Shown one piece after another: positions 9,683-16,460 of a DNA stretch of 18,031 nt. The position numbers and the translations under genes are program-made. Within the stretch, counting starts at the first letter, position 1; the number at the start of each line of letters is the position of its first letter. Source of the stretch: Alistipes sp. CAG:268 (GTDB taxonomy: Bacteria; Bacteroidota; Bacteroidia; Bacteroidales; Rikenellaceae); NCBI GenBank assembly GCA_000434235.1, contig FR891987.1:28790-46820 (forward strand), given 5' to 3'. Under the pieces are notes generated by a model. The model saw nothing but the letters and a program-made list of their open reading frames with translations. It had not been told where the DNA came from and ran no database searches.

Positions 9683-10105
9683 TTACAAAATGGTTCCTAC
9701 GCCTTCGTAATCGGGGCCGACGATACGGATCGAGTAGGAGTTATCGGTCGTGAGCACAACGGGGAGACATACCGAAGGTTCGGTGTCGGTGTTGCAGCTG
9801 CGCGTGGCGATGCTTGCGCCCGATGCATCGGTAACGTCGATCGTGACCGTTCCCAGCAGATAATCGGGATTGAAGTAGAACTCCAGGCCCGAACCGGGAA
9901 CATAGTAGACATCGACCGTCGCACCTCCGCTGCGAGCCTGACCTCGTCTAACAGGGGACATTAAATCTCGGATAACAATATCCTGCATCGACATTTCCTT
10001 TTTCTCCTCGTCCTTGGTCCCGCCGTCGGACTCCTGTTTCGGGGCAACATAGGCGACGGATACCGTCGCTACGGTGGCCAGCAAAGTCAGAATGAATTTC
10101 TTCAT
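9683..10105 (-). CDS. Secreted DUF3244-like protein
   Basis: This 140-residue protein has a clear signal peptide (MKKFILTLLATVATVSVAYVA), so it is exported to the periplasm or beyond. A polar, charged linker (KDEEKKEMS) follows. The C-terminal ~80 residues form a compact beta-rich domain (YYVPGSGLEFYFNPDYLLGTVTIDV, then SYSIRIVGPDYEGVGTIL) in the style of DUF3244, a small Bacteroidota family of immunoglobulin-like exported proteins without known function. Two cysteines (in SCNTDTEPSVC) could form a disulfide, which is of interest because the block also encodes a thioredoxin-like CPDC protein. A good TTG-N20-TACTTTTG promoter lies upstream, and the next gene starts 2 nt after the stop. The neighbouring TPR-HTH gene on the same strand is a possible regulator. 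Confidence 0.75.
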   Translation of the reverse strand: MKKFILTLLATVATVSVAYVAPKQESDGGTKDEEKKEMSMQDIVIRDLMSPVRRGQARSGGATVDVYYVPGSGLEFYFNPDYLLGTVTIDVTDASGASIATRSCNTDTEPSVCLPVVLTTDNSYSIRIVGPDYEGVGTIL

Positions 10106-10137
10106 GTGTGTTTTGGGTTAATTGGTTTGAACAGACC

Positions 10138-10168
10138 CAAAAGTAGCACGACAAAACGCACCGGACAA
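10138..10168 (-). promoter_or_regulatory. Promoter of the DUF3244 operon
   Basis: On the minus strand TACTTTTG (10138-10145) matches TAnnTTTG and TTG (10166-10168) lies 20 nt upstream. The ATG is 33 nt downstream of the box. This separates the operon transcriptionally from the upstream regulator gene. Confidence 0.7.
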
Positions 10169-10374
10169 CGCAAACGCCCGGACGGGATATCATACACACC
10201 AGAAATACATACTGAAAACCAGATATTTACAAACACACTTTATCATACCTGCGATCGGACGCCGTTCAAAGGGCTGGAGCACAGCCTATTCTGGTATGAT
10301 GAAAAATAGTGCATTCAATGACATGCATGTCCTCGCCGAATAAGGGTTCGGCACCCCTTGCGGCACACGGCCGA

Positions 10375-12099
10375 TCACTCCTCCTTCGGGGCCAGTTCGG
10401 CAAGGAGCTCGGCGATGAAGCTCTCGAGCGTCCGCTCGGGCGGAAGCCCCAGCTTCTTGCGCAGGCGGCTCCGCTTGTTGTAGAACGAACCGATATCCTC
10501 GTAATTATAGAGGTAGCAAATGCCGTGCTGCGAAAAGCCGAAGCAGAGCAGACAGCAAAGGTCGAGGTCCTGCTTGCGCAGCTCCGGATAGTGGGCCTTG
10601 AGGTAATCGACCACGCCGAAGTACTTGCGATTGACCACGTACTGCAGGTCGGACAGCGCATGCTTCGACTTGACGTTTACGGTCATGTAGTCGCAGAAGG
10701 ATTTCATGAACAATGCGGGTTTCATCGTCTCGGCCTTGTCCACCCAGTTGCGCAGGACGACCATACGCTCCTCAAGTGCGTCGAAGAGCTGCCGCTCCTG
10801 CTCGTCGTCCGTATCCACGCGGTCGCCCACCGTTCCCAGCTGCTCCTGCAGTTCGCGGCAGGCCCGGCCCAGTGACTCCTTTTCGGCTTCGGCCTCGCGC
10901 ATCTTCAGGGCCGCATTCTCGCGCCATTTGCGCAGGTAGAGCAGACCGGCGACCAGCAGCGACAACGAGAAAAGGAGCACCAGGCCGGTAATGATCCGCT
11001 GCTGGTCGTTGTGCTGTTTGAGGTTCTCATAGGACTGGTTCAGGATTCGGTTGCGGTATTTCTGCTCGAGTTCCAACACCAATGCCTCCTCTTTTTCCTG
11101 ATTGATGGAGTCCATCACAGCGATATACTGCTTCACATAACGGTAGGCTTCAGGATAGTTTCCCCGCGCCATTTCTATCCGTTCCAATAAAGAATAGCAA
11201 CCGGCGATCTTATGTGCATTAAAAGCCTGTCTATTTCGAAGTATAATCTCACCACACAACCGAGCCGAATCCAATTCATTTGCTTTCAGATAAATTCCTT
11301 GCCACAATCCCATTGACTGAATTGGAATTCTTCCATTATTATATATCGTGTAATAATGACGTAAATCTCGCTTAATGCTTGATAAATCAATTCCTGTATT
11401 AAGCTTAGTTTCTATTATTATATCTTCATATAAGGGCAATATTTTATCAGTTGCATTTAATTCCTTATAAATCTCAATTGCTTTATTATAAACGATTTCC
11501 ATCTGCTCATTATCTCCCTTCAAACTATACACCGTTCCAACTCCAATATAAGCCAACGCTTCATTGTAAGGTGATTGAGCACGATGAAAAAAGGAAGCTG
11601 CTTGCTGATCTCGCTGTAAAGCTTCATCGAGATCGTACTGCTCAAAATGCAAATTTCCGACAGCATTGTTGATCAATCCCAACAGATAATAGTCGTCGGT
11701 GCCGGAAGCGGCATCCTCGGCAAGGGAGTAGGAACGGATGGCGGCATCGAAATTCCCGGCGTTGGAGAAGACCCGGCCCTGATAGTAGTGGGCCATCGCC
11801 CGTTCGTGCTTCGTGCCGTGACGGTCGTAATAGTTCACGGCGACAGCCGTCAGCGAATCGCTGGTCACATCCACGTAGTTCTTGTCCAGCGCCTGCGAAT
11901 AGAGCAGCGCATAGCGGGCCTCGGAGGCCGACGAGTAGATCTTGCGCCGGTCGATATGCCGGATGATGCTCAACGCATCCTCGGGATGCTCGTTCATCAG
12001 GCTCTCGGCATTGTGCAGGAACGAATCGATATCGCCGCTCTGCCGACGGCACGAAGGGAACAACAATAACGCCAAAAGAGCGGTATATAAGACTTTCAT
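10375..12099 (-). CDS. Membrane-anchored TPR protein with cytoplasmic HTH-like domain, candidate regulator
   Basis: I place the start at 12099 (574 residues) because it gives a signal/lipoprotein leader MKVLYTALLALLLFPSC and lies 18 nt after a TACATTTG box; the open frame runs further upstream only through GC-rich non-coding sequence. Residues ~20-350 are tetratricopeptide repeats (NEHPEDALSIIRHID, HYYQGRVFSNAGNFDAAIRSY, AIEIYKEL, ARGNYPEAYRYVKQY). A single TM helix is at 369-388, a coiled-coil at ~392-425, and a C-terminal domain (RKQDLDLCCLLCFGFSQHGI to NKRSRLRKKLGL, 508-552) resembles the LuxR-like HTH of Bacteroidota TPR regulators. The TPR part would sense in the periplasm and the HTH act on DNA from the membrane. 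Targets may be the DUF3244 block just downstream. Residues ~154-293 are encoded by very AT-rich DNA, unlike the rest. I see no kinase domain. Confidence 0.82.
   Translation of the reverse strand: MKVLYTALLALLLFPSCRRQSGDIDSFLHNAESLMNEHPEDALSIIRHIDRRKIYSSASEARYALLYSQALDKNYVDVTSDSLTAVAVNYYDRHGTKHERAMAHYYQGRVFSNAGNFDAAIRSYSLAEDAASGTDDYYLLGLINNAVGNLHFEQYDLDEALQRDQQAASFFHRAQSPYNEALAYIGVGTVYSLKGDNEQMEIVYNKAIEIYKELNATDKILPLYEDIIIETKLNTGIDLSSIKRDLRHYYTIYNNGRIPIQSMGLWQGIYLKANELDSARLCGEIILRNRQAFNAHKIAGCYSLLERIEMARGNYPEAYRYVKQYIAVMDSINQEKEEALVLELEQKYRNRILNQSYENLKQHNDQQRIITGLVLLFSLSLLVAGLLYLRKWRENAALKMREAEAEKESLGRACRELQEQLGTVGDRVDTDDEQERQLFDALEERMVVLRNWVDKAETMKPALFMKSFCDYMTVNVKSKHALSDLQYVVNRKYFGVVDYLKAHYPELRKQDLDLCCLLCFGFSQHGICYLYNYEDIGSFYNKRSRLRKKLGLPPERTLESFIAELLAELAPKEE
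11221..11640 (-). other. AT-rich patch inside the TPR regulator gene
   Basis: Counting by eye, 11281-11520 is about 29% G+C (minimum line about 23% at 11401-11460), while sequence beyond 11700 and below 11100 on both sides is near 60%. The frame stays open and the patch encodes TPR residues ~154-293, rich in Ile, Lys, Asn and Tyr. The edges are graded (about 40-45%) over 60-120 bp. This fits import of a segment by recombination, or a long-lived foreign core whose flanks have been replaced. Confidence 0.85.
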
Positions 12100-12116
12100 A
12101 CTCCGTTTTGTTTGCA

Positions 12117-12124
12117 CAAATGTA
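12117..12124 (-). promoter_or_regulatory. Putative -7 box of the TPR regulator
   Basis: TACATTTG on the minus strand matches TAnnTTTG and ends 18 nt before the chosen ATG at 12099, supporting this start over the longer open frame. No clear -33 TTG is visible. Confidence 0.5.
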
Positions 12125-12321
12125 AAAATAATTTCCGGTTCGGGGCGGATCACAAGGCCTCCGGGGCGCGAAAATCGCACAAGGAGCCTGCAAAAAAACG
12201 GAGTCCGGACAAAAGAGAAGCGGCCACAGGACACAAAAGGCGGCAGCCGGGCCGGGAAGCCGGGGCCGAGGGCAGAAGAGGGGCCGCCGGAGAGCACGGC
12301 AGCCGGAAAGGAGGCAGCGGC

Positions 12322-13395
12322 TCAAAGCCGCTTGTAATGGCAATAAAAGAGTTCGCCGTCGTCGCCGTGGAGATGCATCCCGCCGCCGAGGCAATATTTG
12401 AACATCCGGCACGAGGCGCACTCCCCGCGCCGCGCCCACTCCCGGTTGCGGAACGGAAGAAAACGGTTCTCCCACACCTCCCAGAAACGGTCGCGGTAGA
12501 TGTTGCCCTGGTGGAAATTCGCACGGATCGACGTGCAGCCCGAGATCGCCCCATCGACCCGCACGGAGGCCACCGAGACCCCGGCGGCACACTGGTAGAA
12601 GTGGTCGCGGACCTCGGCCTCATAGCCGCCCAGGAAGCCCTCGCAGGCGTAGCTCACGTCGATGCGCCCCTCGCGCCGCATGCGGCGGATGTAGTCGAGC
12701 ACCGCGCGGAACTGGGCGTCGGAGAGTGTCAGCGAGGCATCGTCACGCGCCCGGCCGGCCGGAAAAATCGTGAAGATCCGCCAGTGGCGCACTCCCTCGG
12801 CGATGAGCATTTCGCCGAAAGCCTCGAGCTGCGGCACGAGTTCCCGCGTCACGCAGGTCACCACGTCGCTCGTGAGCTGCGGTTCGCGCAGCACGAGCCG
12901 CAGGGCCTGCAACGCACGGTCGTAGCTCTGCGGATGGCGGCGGAGCCAATTGTGCTCGCGTTCGAATCCGTCGAGGCTGACCGACACCGAGCGCAGGCCG
13001 GCCCGCAGCAACGACTCGAGCCGTGCGGGCGTCAGGGCCATGCCGTTGGTGACCATTCCCCACGCATAGCCGCGCCGCGTAATCTCGGCACCCGCCCGCT
13101 CGAGGTCCTCGCGCACGAGCACCTCGCCTCCCGAGACGATGATCAGCACATCGGCCGGATCGACATGCGGGGTAACCTCCTCGTCGAGCACGCGCAGGAA
13201 ATCCTCGACCGGCATGTCCGGCACACCGGGATCGACGCGGCAGTCGCTGCCGCAGTGGCGGCACGAGAGGTTGCACCGCAGCGTACACTCCCAGAAGAGC
13301 GTATCGAGACGGTGTTCGCGCACCTTGGCGGCATAAAGGTCGGAGAAGAGATCGAGGGCCAGGCGTTTGCGCAGCCCGATGCGGCGGCCGGACAT
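12322..13395 (-). CDS. Radical SAM/SPASM enzyme of the rSAM/lipoprotein system
   Basis: This 357-residue enzyme carries the radical SAM cluster motif CNLSCRHC (Cys41, Cys45, Cys48), with Cys37 and Cys52 close by. The GGE-type SAM motif appears as SGGEVLVREDL, and SVSLDG and related strands follow the TIM-barrel order. The C-terminal region is SPASM-like: Cys269, Cys287, then CASCRMFKYC (Cys326, Cys329, Cys335) and Cys352, which would bind auxiliary iron-sulfur clusters. One cysteine of the usual seven is replaced in CLGGG. Such enzymes modify ribosomal peptides. The gene starts 3 nt after the stop of a short lipoprotein, the arrangement of the rSAM/lipoprotein system (from memory, TIGR04133 with TIGR04134), whose function is unknown. 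The lipoprotein is the natural candidate substrate, by inference. The class is confident and the subfamily likely. Confidence 0.88.
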   Translation of the reverse strand: MSGRRIGLRKRLALDLFSDLYAAKVREHRLDTLFWECTLRCNLSCRHCGSDCRVDPGVPDMPVEDFLRVLDEEVTPHVDPADVLIIVSGGEVLVREDLERAGAEITRRGYAWGMVTNGMALTPARLESLLRAGLRSVSVSLDGFEREHNWLRRHPQSYDRALQALRLVLREPQLTSDVVTCVTRELVPQLEAFGEMLIAEGVRHWRIFTIFPAGRARDDASLTLSDAQFRAVLDYIRRMRREGRIDVSYACEGFLGGYEAEVRDHFYQCAAGVSVASVRVDGAISGCTSIRANFHQGNIYRDRFWEVWENRFLPFRNREWARRGECASCRMFKYCLGGGMHLHGDDGELFYCHYKRL

Positions 13396-13398
13396 CGC

Positions 13399-13755
13399 CT
13401 ACCGCTGCTGTGCGGCGTCGGACGACGCCGGGGGGTCGGGATCGGGCGCCGCGGGCTGTCCTGCCGGAGTCTGCGGTTTGATGCCGAGCGTATCGGCCCG
13501 CACGGGGTCCTCGACGAAAGGATAGGCCGGAGTCCGCACGCCATACATCAGCACGAGCCGCGACGGGACCTTCCGCTCCGTCGTATCGGCCGCCGGTTCG
13601 GCCGCAGCTTCCGATGTTGCGGATGCCGCAGCGGCTTCGGAGGTTTCGCCCCGTTTGTCGGCGGACCCGCGGCGCGCCTCCTTAACCGAGGAACAGGCCG
13701 TCGAAAAGCCCAGAAGGGCCAGCAGCGCGAGTTTCAGACGTTTGCTCAGAATCAT
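13399..13755 (-). CDS. Short lipoprotein of the rSAM/lipoprotein system
   Basis: I place the start at 13755 (118 residues): it yields the leader MILSKRLKLALLALLGFSTAC with the lipidation Cys21, and a TTTG-N17-TATATTTG promoter lies 26-54 nt upstream. The longer open frame would begin upstream of this promoter. After a low-complexity Ala/Glu/Ser linker (22-60) comes a conserved-looking RLVLMYGVRTPAYP (66-79), resembling the MYG..P..Y motif of lipoproteins found beside these rSAM enzymes. Most such proteins, as I recall them, continue into a beta-domain after this motif; here a Pro/Ala-rich tail follows and the protein ends. Besides Cys21 there is no cysteine, so a thioether (sactipeptide-type) modification is excluded within the mature chain. 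It is the first gene of a two-gene operon. The role is unknown. Confidence 0.75.
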   Translation of the reverse strand: MILSKRLKLALLALLGFSTACSSVKEARRGSADKRGETSEAAAASATSEAAAEPAADTTERKVPSRLVLMYGVRTPAYPFVEDPVRADTLGIKPQTPAGQPAAPDPDPPASSDAAQQR

Positions 13756-13780
13756 GGCGATCGGAATTTTCTTACGGGAA

Positions 13781-13809
13781 CAAATATACGAATTTTTTCC
13801 GCACGACAA
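13781..13809 (-). promoter_or_regulatory. Promoter of the lipoprotein-rSAM operon
   Basis: On the minus strand TATATTTG (13781-13788) is the -7 box and TTTG (13806-13809) the -33 element, 17 nt apart. It lies back to back with the cold-shock gene promoter, whose -33 element begins only 20 bp away. Confidence 0.65.
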
Positions 13810-13828
13810 AAAAAAGGCCTAAAAAGTT

Positions 13829-13858
13829 TTGAAAACCAAGGTTTTTTGCATTACTTTG
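13829..13858 (+). promoter_or_regulatory. Promoter of the cold-shock gene
   Basis: TTG (13829-13831) and TTACTTTG (13851-13858), a one-mismatch TAnnTTTG, are 19 nt apart. The ATG follows 30 nt after the -7 box, giving a short AT-rich leader of about 25 nt. Confidence 0.6.
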
Positions 13859-13887
13859 TAGAACGTATTATTTTAATTTCTTGATTT

Positions 13888-14088
13888 ATGACAGGTAAAG
13901 TGAAATGGTTCGATAGCAAGAAAGGCTACGGATTCATTACGGCCGAGAACGGCAGGGAGATTTTCGTGCACTTCTCGGGAATCGCAAAGGAGGGCTTCAA
14001 GTCGCTCAACGAGGGTCAGACGGTTTCGTTCGAGATCGGCGAAGGCGCCAAGGGCGAGCAGGCCGTCAATGTCACCGTGGTCGAGTAA
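13888..14088 (+). CDS. Cold-shock domain protein (CspA family)
   Basis: This is a 66-residue single-domain cold-shock protein, the normal length of the family. It binds single-stranded RNA and DNA in the cytoplasm and acts as an RNA chaperone. Both nucleic-acid motifs are complete: KGYGFI (RNP1, residues 13-18) and IFVHF (RNP2). The opening [16 protein letters not shown] is near-canonical and the chain ends NVTVVE. The gene is monocistronic with its own promoter and a terminator 26 nt after the stop. Its mRNA leader is short, so it lacks the long structured leader of cold-inducible enterobacterial cspA; regulation by cold cannot be concluded. Confidence 0.97.
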   Translation: MTGKVKWFDSKKGYGFITAENGREIFVHFSGIAKEGFKSLNEGQTVSFEIGEGAKGEQAVNVTVVE

Positions 14089-14113
14089 TCCATATCAATC
14101 GGAAAACCCCCAA

Positions 14114-14147
14114 AGGGCTCCCGCTCGCCGGGAGTCCTCTTTTTTTT
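14114..14147 (+). terminator. Terminator after the cold-shock gene
   Basis: An 11-bp stem with one G-T wobble (14114-14123 region with 14129-14138, loop CTCGC) is followed by C and eight Ts. Its T-tract overlaps the -33 element of the next promoter. Confidence 0.85.
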
Positions 14148-14176
14148 GCCCGTTTGAAAAATAAGTCGTAATTTTG
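14146..14176 (+). promoter_or_regulatory. Promoter of the phosphofructokinase gene
   Basis: TTG (14146-14148, the end of the upstream terminator T-tract) and TAATTTTG (14169-14176) are 20 nt apart. The ATG follows 53 nt after the -7 box. Confidence 0.7.
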
Positions 14177-14228
14177 GGCGGCTGAAACCGAAAAATCCGA
14201 GTCAATACTCATAAACAGATCAAAAACC

Positions 14229-15464
14229 ATGAAAGAAGCAATCGCAATTCTCACCGGCGGCGGACCGGCCCCCGGCATGAACACCGTGGTGGGCAGCGTC
14301 GCCAAGACGTTCCTCCGCAAGGGATACCGCGTAATCGGCCTCCACGAAGGCTACACGGGCCTGTTCAACCCCTCGCCCCGCACCGTGGACATCGACTACC
14401 CGATGGCCGACGGCATCTTCAACCAGGGCGGTTCGTTCCTGCAGATGAGCCGTTTCAAGCCTACCGACGCCGATTTCGAGAACAACTTCAACCTCAAGTT
14501 CTTCACCGACAACAACGTCAAGCTGCTCGTGACGGTCGGCGGCGATGACACCGCTTCGACGGCAAACCGCATCGCCAAGTTCCTCGAGGCCAAGAAATAC
14601 CCCATCGCCAACATCCACGTTCCGAAGACCATCGACAACGACCTGCCGCTGCCGAAGGGCACGCCGACGTTCGGTTACGAGTCGGCCAAGGACAAGGGTG
14701 CCGTCATCGCCCGCGCCGTCTATGTAGACGCACGCACGAGCGGCAACTGGTTCGTGCTGGCTGCCATGGGCCGCTCGGCCGGCCACCTGGCATTCGGCAT
14801 CGGCGAGGCCTGCCACTACCCGATGATCGTCATCCCCGAGATGTTCGACAAGACGGAGATCACCGTCGAGAAGATCGTGAACCTCGTGATCTCGTCGATC
14901 ATCAAGCGCAAGATCATGGGCATGGACTACGGCGCAGCGGTCATCTCGGAGGGCGTATTCCACGCACTCTCGGACGAGGAGATCCGCAAGAGCGGCGTAC
15001 ACTTCACCTACGACGAGCACGGACACCCCGAGCTGGGCAAGGTGTCGAAGGCCCACATCTTCAACGAGATGATCGAGAAGAAGCTCAAGACGCTCGGCAT
15101 CAAGGTAAAGAGCCGTCCCGTCGAGCTGGGTTACGAGATCCGCTGCCAGACCCCGATCGCATACGACCTGACCTACTGCTCGGAGCTCGGCATCGGCGTA
15201 CACAAGCTCTTCGCCGAGGGCAAGACCGGCTGCATGGTCTATGTCGATTCGGAGGGCAACGTTTCGCCGCTCTACCTGAAGGACCTGCAGGATCCCGCAA
15301 CGGGCAAGATTCCGCCCCGTCTGGTGGACATCAAGTCAGACAAGTTCACGTCGGTGGTCGAGAACATCCTCAACGCCATCACGCCCGAGGACTACGAGGC
15401 TGCGAAGAAGTACGTCGCCAACCCCGAGGAGTACGACTTCCACAAGATCCTCAACTGGAAATAA
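14229..15464 (+). CDS. pfp: Phosphofructokinase, pyrophosphate-dependent type (inferred from active site)
   Basis: This 411-residue cytoplasmic enzyme phosphorylates fructose-6-phosphate to fructose-1,6-bisphosphate in glycolysis. The phosphoryl-donor loop is GGGPAPGMN (10-18), the diphosphate-binding stretch is VGGDDT (103-108), the catalytic segment is PKTIDND (132-138, base Asp136), and MGRSAGH (180-186) contacts the sugar phosphate. At the two positions that decide the donor, it has Asp107 (Gly in ATP enzymes, GGDGS) and Lys133 (Gly in ATP enzymes, PGTIDND). That is the PPi-dependent pattern, which also makes the reaction reversible. It is transcribed alone between its own promoter and a strong terminator. 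It shares the PPi economy with hppA in this window. Donor specificity is read from family knowledge and is not proven here. Confidence 0.93.
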   Translation: MKEAIAILTGGGPAPGMNTVVGSVAKTFLRKGYRVIGLHEGYTGLFNPSPRTVDIDYPMADGIFNQGGSFLQMSRFKPTDADFENNFNLKFFTDNNVKLLVTVGGDDTASTANRIAKFLEAKKYPIANIHVPKTIDNDLPLPKGTPTFGYESAKDKGAVIARAVYVDARTSGNWFVLAAMGRSAGHLAFGIGEACHYPMIVIPEMFDKTEITVEKIVNLVISSIIKRKIMGMDYGAAVISEGVFHALSDEEIRKSGVHFTYDEHGHPELGKVSKAHIFNEMIEKKLKTLGIKVKSRPVELGYEIRCQTPIAYDLTYCSELGIGVHKLFAEGKTGCMVYVDSEGNVSPLYLKDLQDPATGKIPPRLVDIKSDKFTSVVENILNAITPEDYEAAKKYVANPEEYDFHKILNWK

Positions 15465-15488
15465 GGTCCCCGAAGGACCCGCAGAGAG

Positions 15489-15519
15489 ACCCCGGAAGCT
15501 CGGAGCTTCCGGGGTTTTT
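15489..15519 (+). terminator. Terminator after phosphofructokinase
   Basis: A perfect 12-bp stem (15489-15500 with 15504-15515, loop CGG) runs into five Ts, 25 nt after the stop codon. Confidence 0.92.
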
Positions 15520-15618
15520 CATGCTCCGAAGGAGCGGAGGAAGGACCGGGAGGAAACAGAGAAGGGACGGGGACGGGCATGGGAACCCGGAAGCGAAAGG
15601 ACGGCAAGGCCGGCCGTT

Positions 15619-16158
15619 TCAGAAGAGGCGGGGATCTACCGGCCGGACGCTGAGCTGCACGTCGGGATGGAGGTTGATCAGCTCGCGTCCGCCGCGCAGC
15701 GCCTCCCGCACGGTGTACTGCGTGCCGCCCGGCGATCCGTCGTACCAGGCCACGACGAGCGAGGCACGGGCCACCAGATGGCGGTTGCGCACGGCATAAC
15801 AGCCGGGATGATACCCTTCTGCCAGGAACTCGACCGCATCGGCCCCTGCCACGATCCGCTCCCAGCGCGTACGGTCCGCACTCCGGAAGCGGCACTCCTG
15901 CCCGCGGAACGGCACAACGGCCACCAGCCGCACATCCGGATGCCGCACGCGCAACGCCGCGACAGCCTCGGCAGCCGCCAGATCGAAGCCCACAGCCATG
16001 CCGCTCAGGAACGTGCGGAAGCCGCGGCCGTAGAGCTGCTCGAGCAGCCGCCCGAGCAGAGCGTCGGCCTGACCGCAATAGGTGCGGTGGCCGGTGAAGG
16101 CCGCCGTGCGGGAGGCTGCCGCAGGATCGGAGCTCATGGAGGACATCTCGGGGATCAT
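15619..16158 (-). CDS. SLOG-superfamily DUF1273-like nucleotide-binding protein
   Basis: This 179-residue soluble protein has a Rossmann-like SLOG fold. Visible motifs are AAFTGHR (19-25), the glycine-containing SGMAVGFDLAAAE (52-64), VVPFRGQE (81-88), an RN pair (124-125) and YDGSPGGTQYTV (139-150), which together form the predicted nucleotide- or nucleotide-derivative-binding site. DUF1273 proteins such as YpsA belong here; SLOG proteins are proposed to bind or process nucleotide-derived ligands, but a specific role for this one is unknown. It stands alone, not inside a defence or phage cluster. A TTG-N20-TATCTTTG promoter ends just 5 nt before the ATG at 16158, so either the mRNA is leaderless from this ATG or translation starts at Met5 (16146) or Met8 (16137); the domain itself starts only at about residue 18. 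Confidence 0.85.
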   Translation of the reverse strand: MIPEMSSMSSDPAAASRTAAFTGHRTYCGQADALLGRLLEQLYGRGFRTFLSGMAVGFDLAAAEAVAALRVRHPDVRLVAVVPFRGQECRFRSADRTRWERIVAGADAVEFLAEGYHPGCYAVRNRHLVARASLVVAWYDGSPGGTQYTVREALRGGRELINLHPDVQLSVRPVDPRLF

Positions 16159-16162
16159 GCGC

Positions 16163-16193
16163 CAAAGATACGCCTTTGGCCCGGACTTTGCAA
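16163..16193 (-). promoter_or_regulatory. Promoter of the DUF1273-like gene
   Basis: On the minus strand TATCTTTG (16163-16170) and TTG (16191-16193) are separated by 20 nt. The expected start of transcription is within a few bases of the annotated ATG. Confidence 0.65.
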
Positions 16194-16226
16194 CTTCCCG
16201 GGTGTCACAAAAAAAACAACCGAACC

Positions 16227-16457
16227 ATGAAAAACACAGGTATTGTCATCGCATCGCTCGTGGGCGGCATGATCCTAGGGTCGGCCCTCACGATGCTGCT
16301 CACGCCCCAGTCGGGCCCGGAGCTGCGCCGCCAGATCAAGGACTTCGTAGACGAGGAGATCAACCGCGCGAAGCAGAAGGCCGCCAGGGCGCAGGAGAAG
16401 GTACAGGAGAAGATGCAGGAGGAGATCGACGAACTCCGGGCCAAAAGCGCGAAGTAG
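16227..16457 (+). CDS. YtxH-domain small membrane protein
   Basis: This 76-residue protein begins at 16227; the frame is open further upstream, but the ATG at 16227 opens directly with the expected helix. One N-terminal TM segment (GIVIASLVGGMILGSALTMLL, about 5-25) leads into LTPQSGPELRRQI, the hallmark of YtxH proteins. A charged amphipathic helix rich in Lys, Glu and Gln follows to the end (KQKAARAQEKVQEKMQEEI), probably a coiled coil in the cytoplasm. YtxH proteins are linked to general stress and envelope homeostasis, with no defined biochemical activity. The next gene starts 3 nt after the stop, so the two form an operon. I see no clear promoter; the divergent DUF1273-like gene starts 69 bp away. 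Confidence 0.9.
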   Translation: MKNTGIVIASLVGGMILGSALTMLLTPQSGPELRRQIKDFVDEEINRAKQKAARAQEKVQEKMQEEIDELRAKSAK

Positions 16458-16460
16458 GCC

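Noticed and set aside
7570..12099. A genomic island inserted at tRNA-Pro
   Set aside because: The accessory-looking block starts right after the tRNA, but I found no second copy of the tRNA 3' end, no integrase and no mobility gene in the window.
12112..13884. A 590-codon + frame opposite the rSAM and lipoprotein genes
   Set aside because: It crosses two clear minus-strand genes and their promoter, has no recognisable motif and has the composition of an antisense shadow.
14220..15203. A 327-codon minus-strand frame opposite phosphofructokinase
   Set aside because: It is a shadow of a well-conserved enzyme, with a repetitive Val/Asp/Arg/Leu translation.
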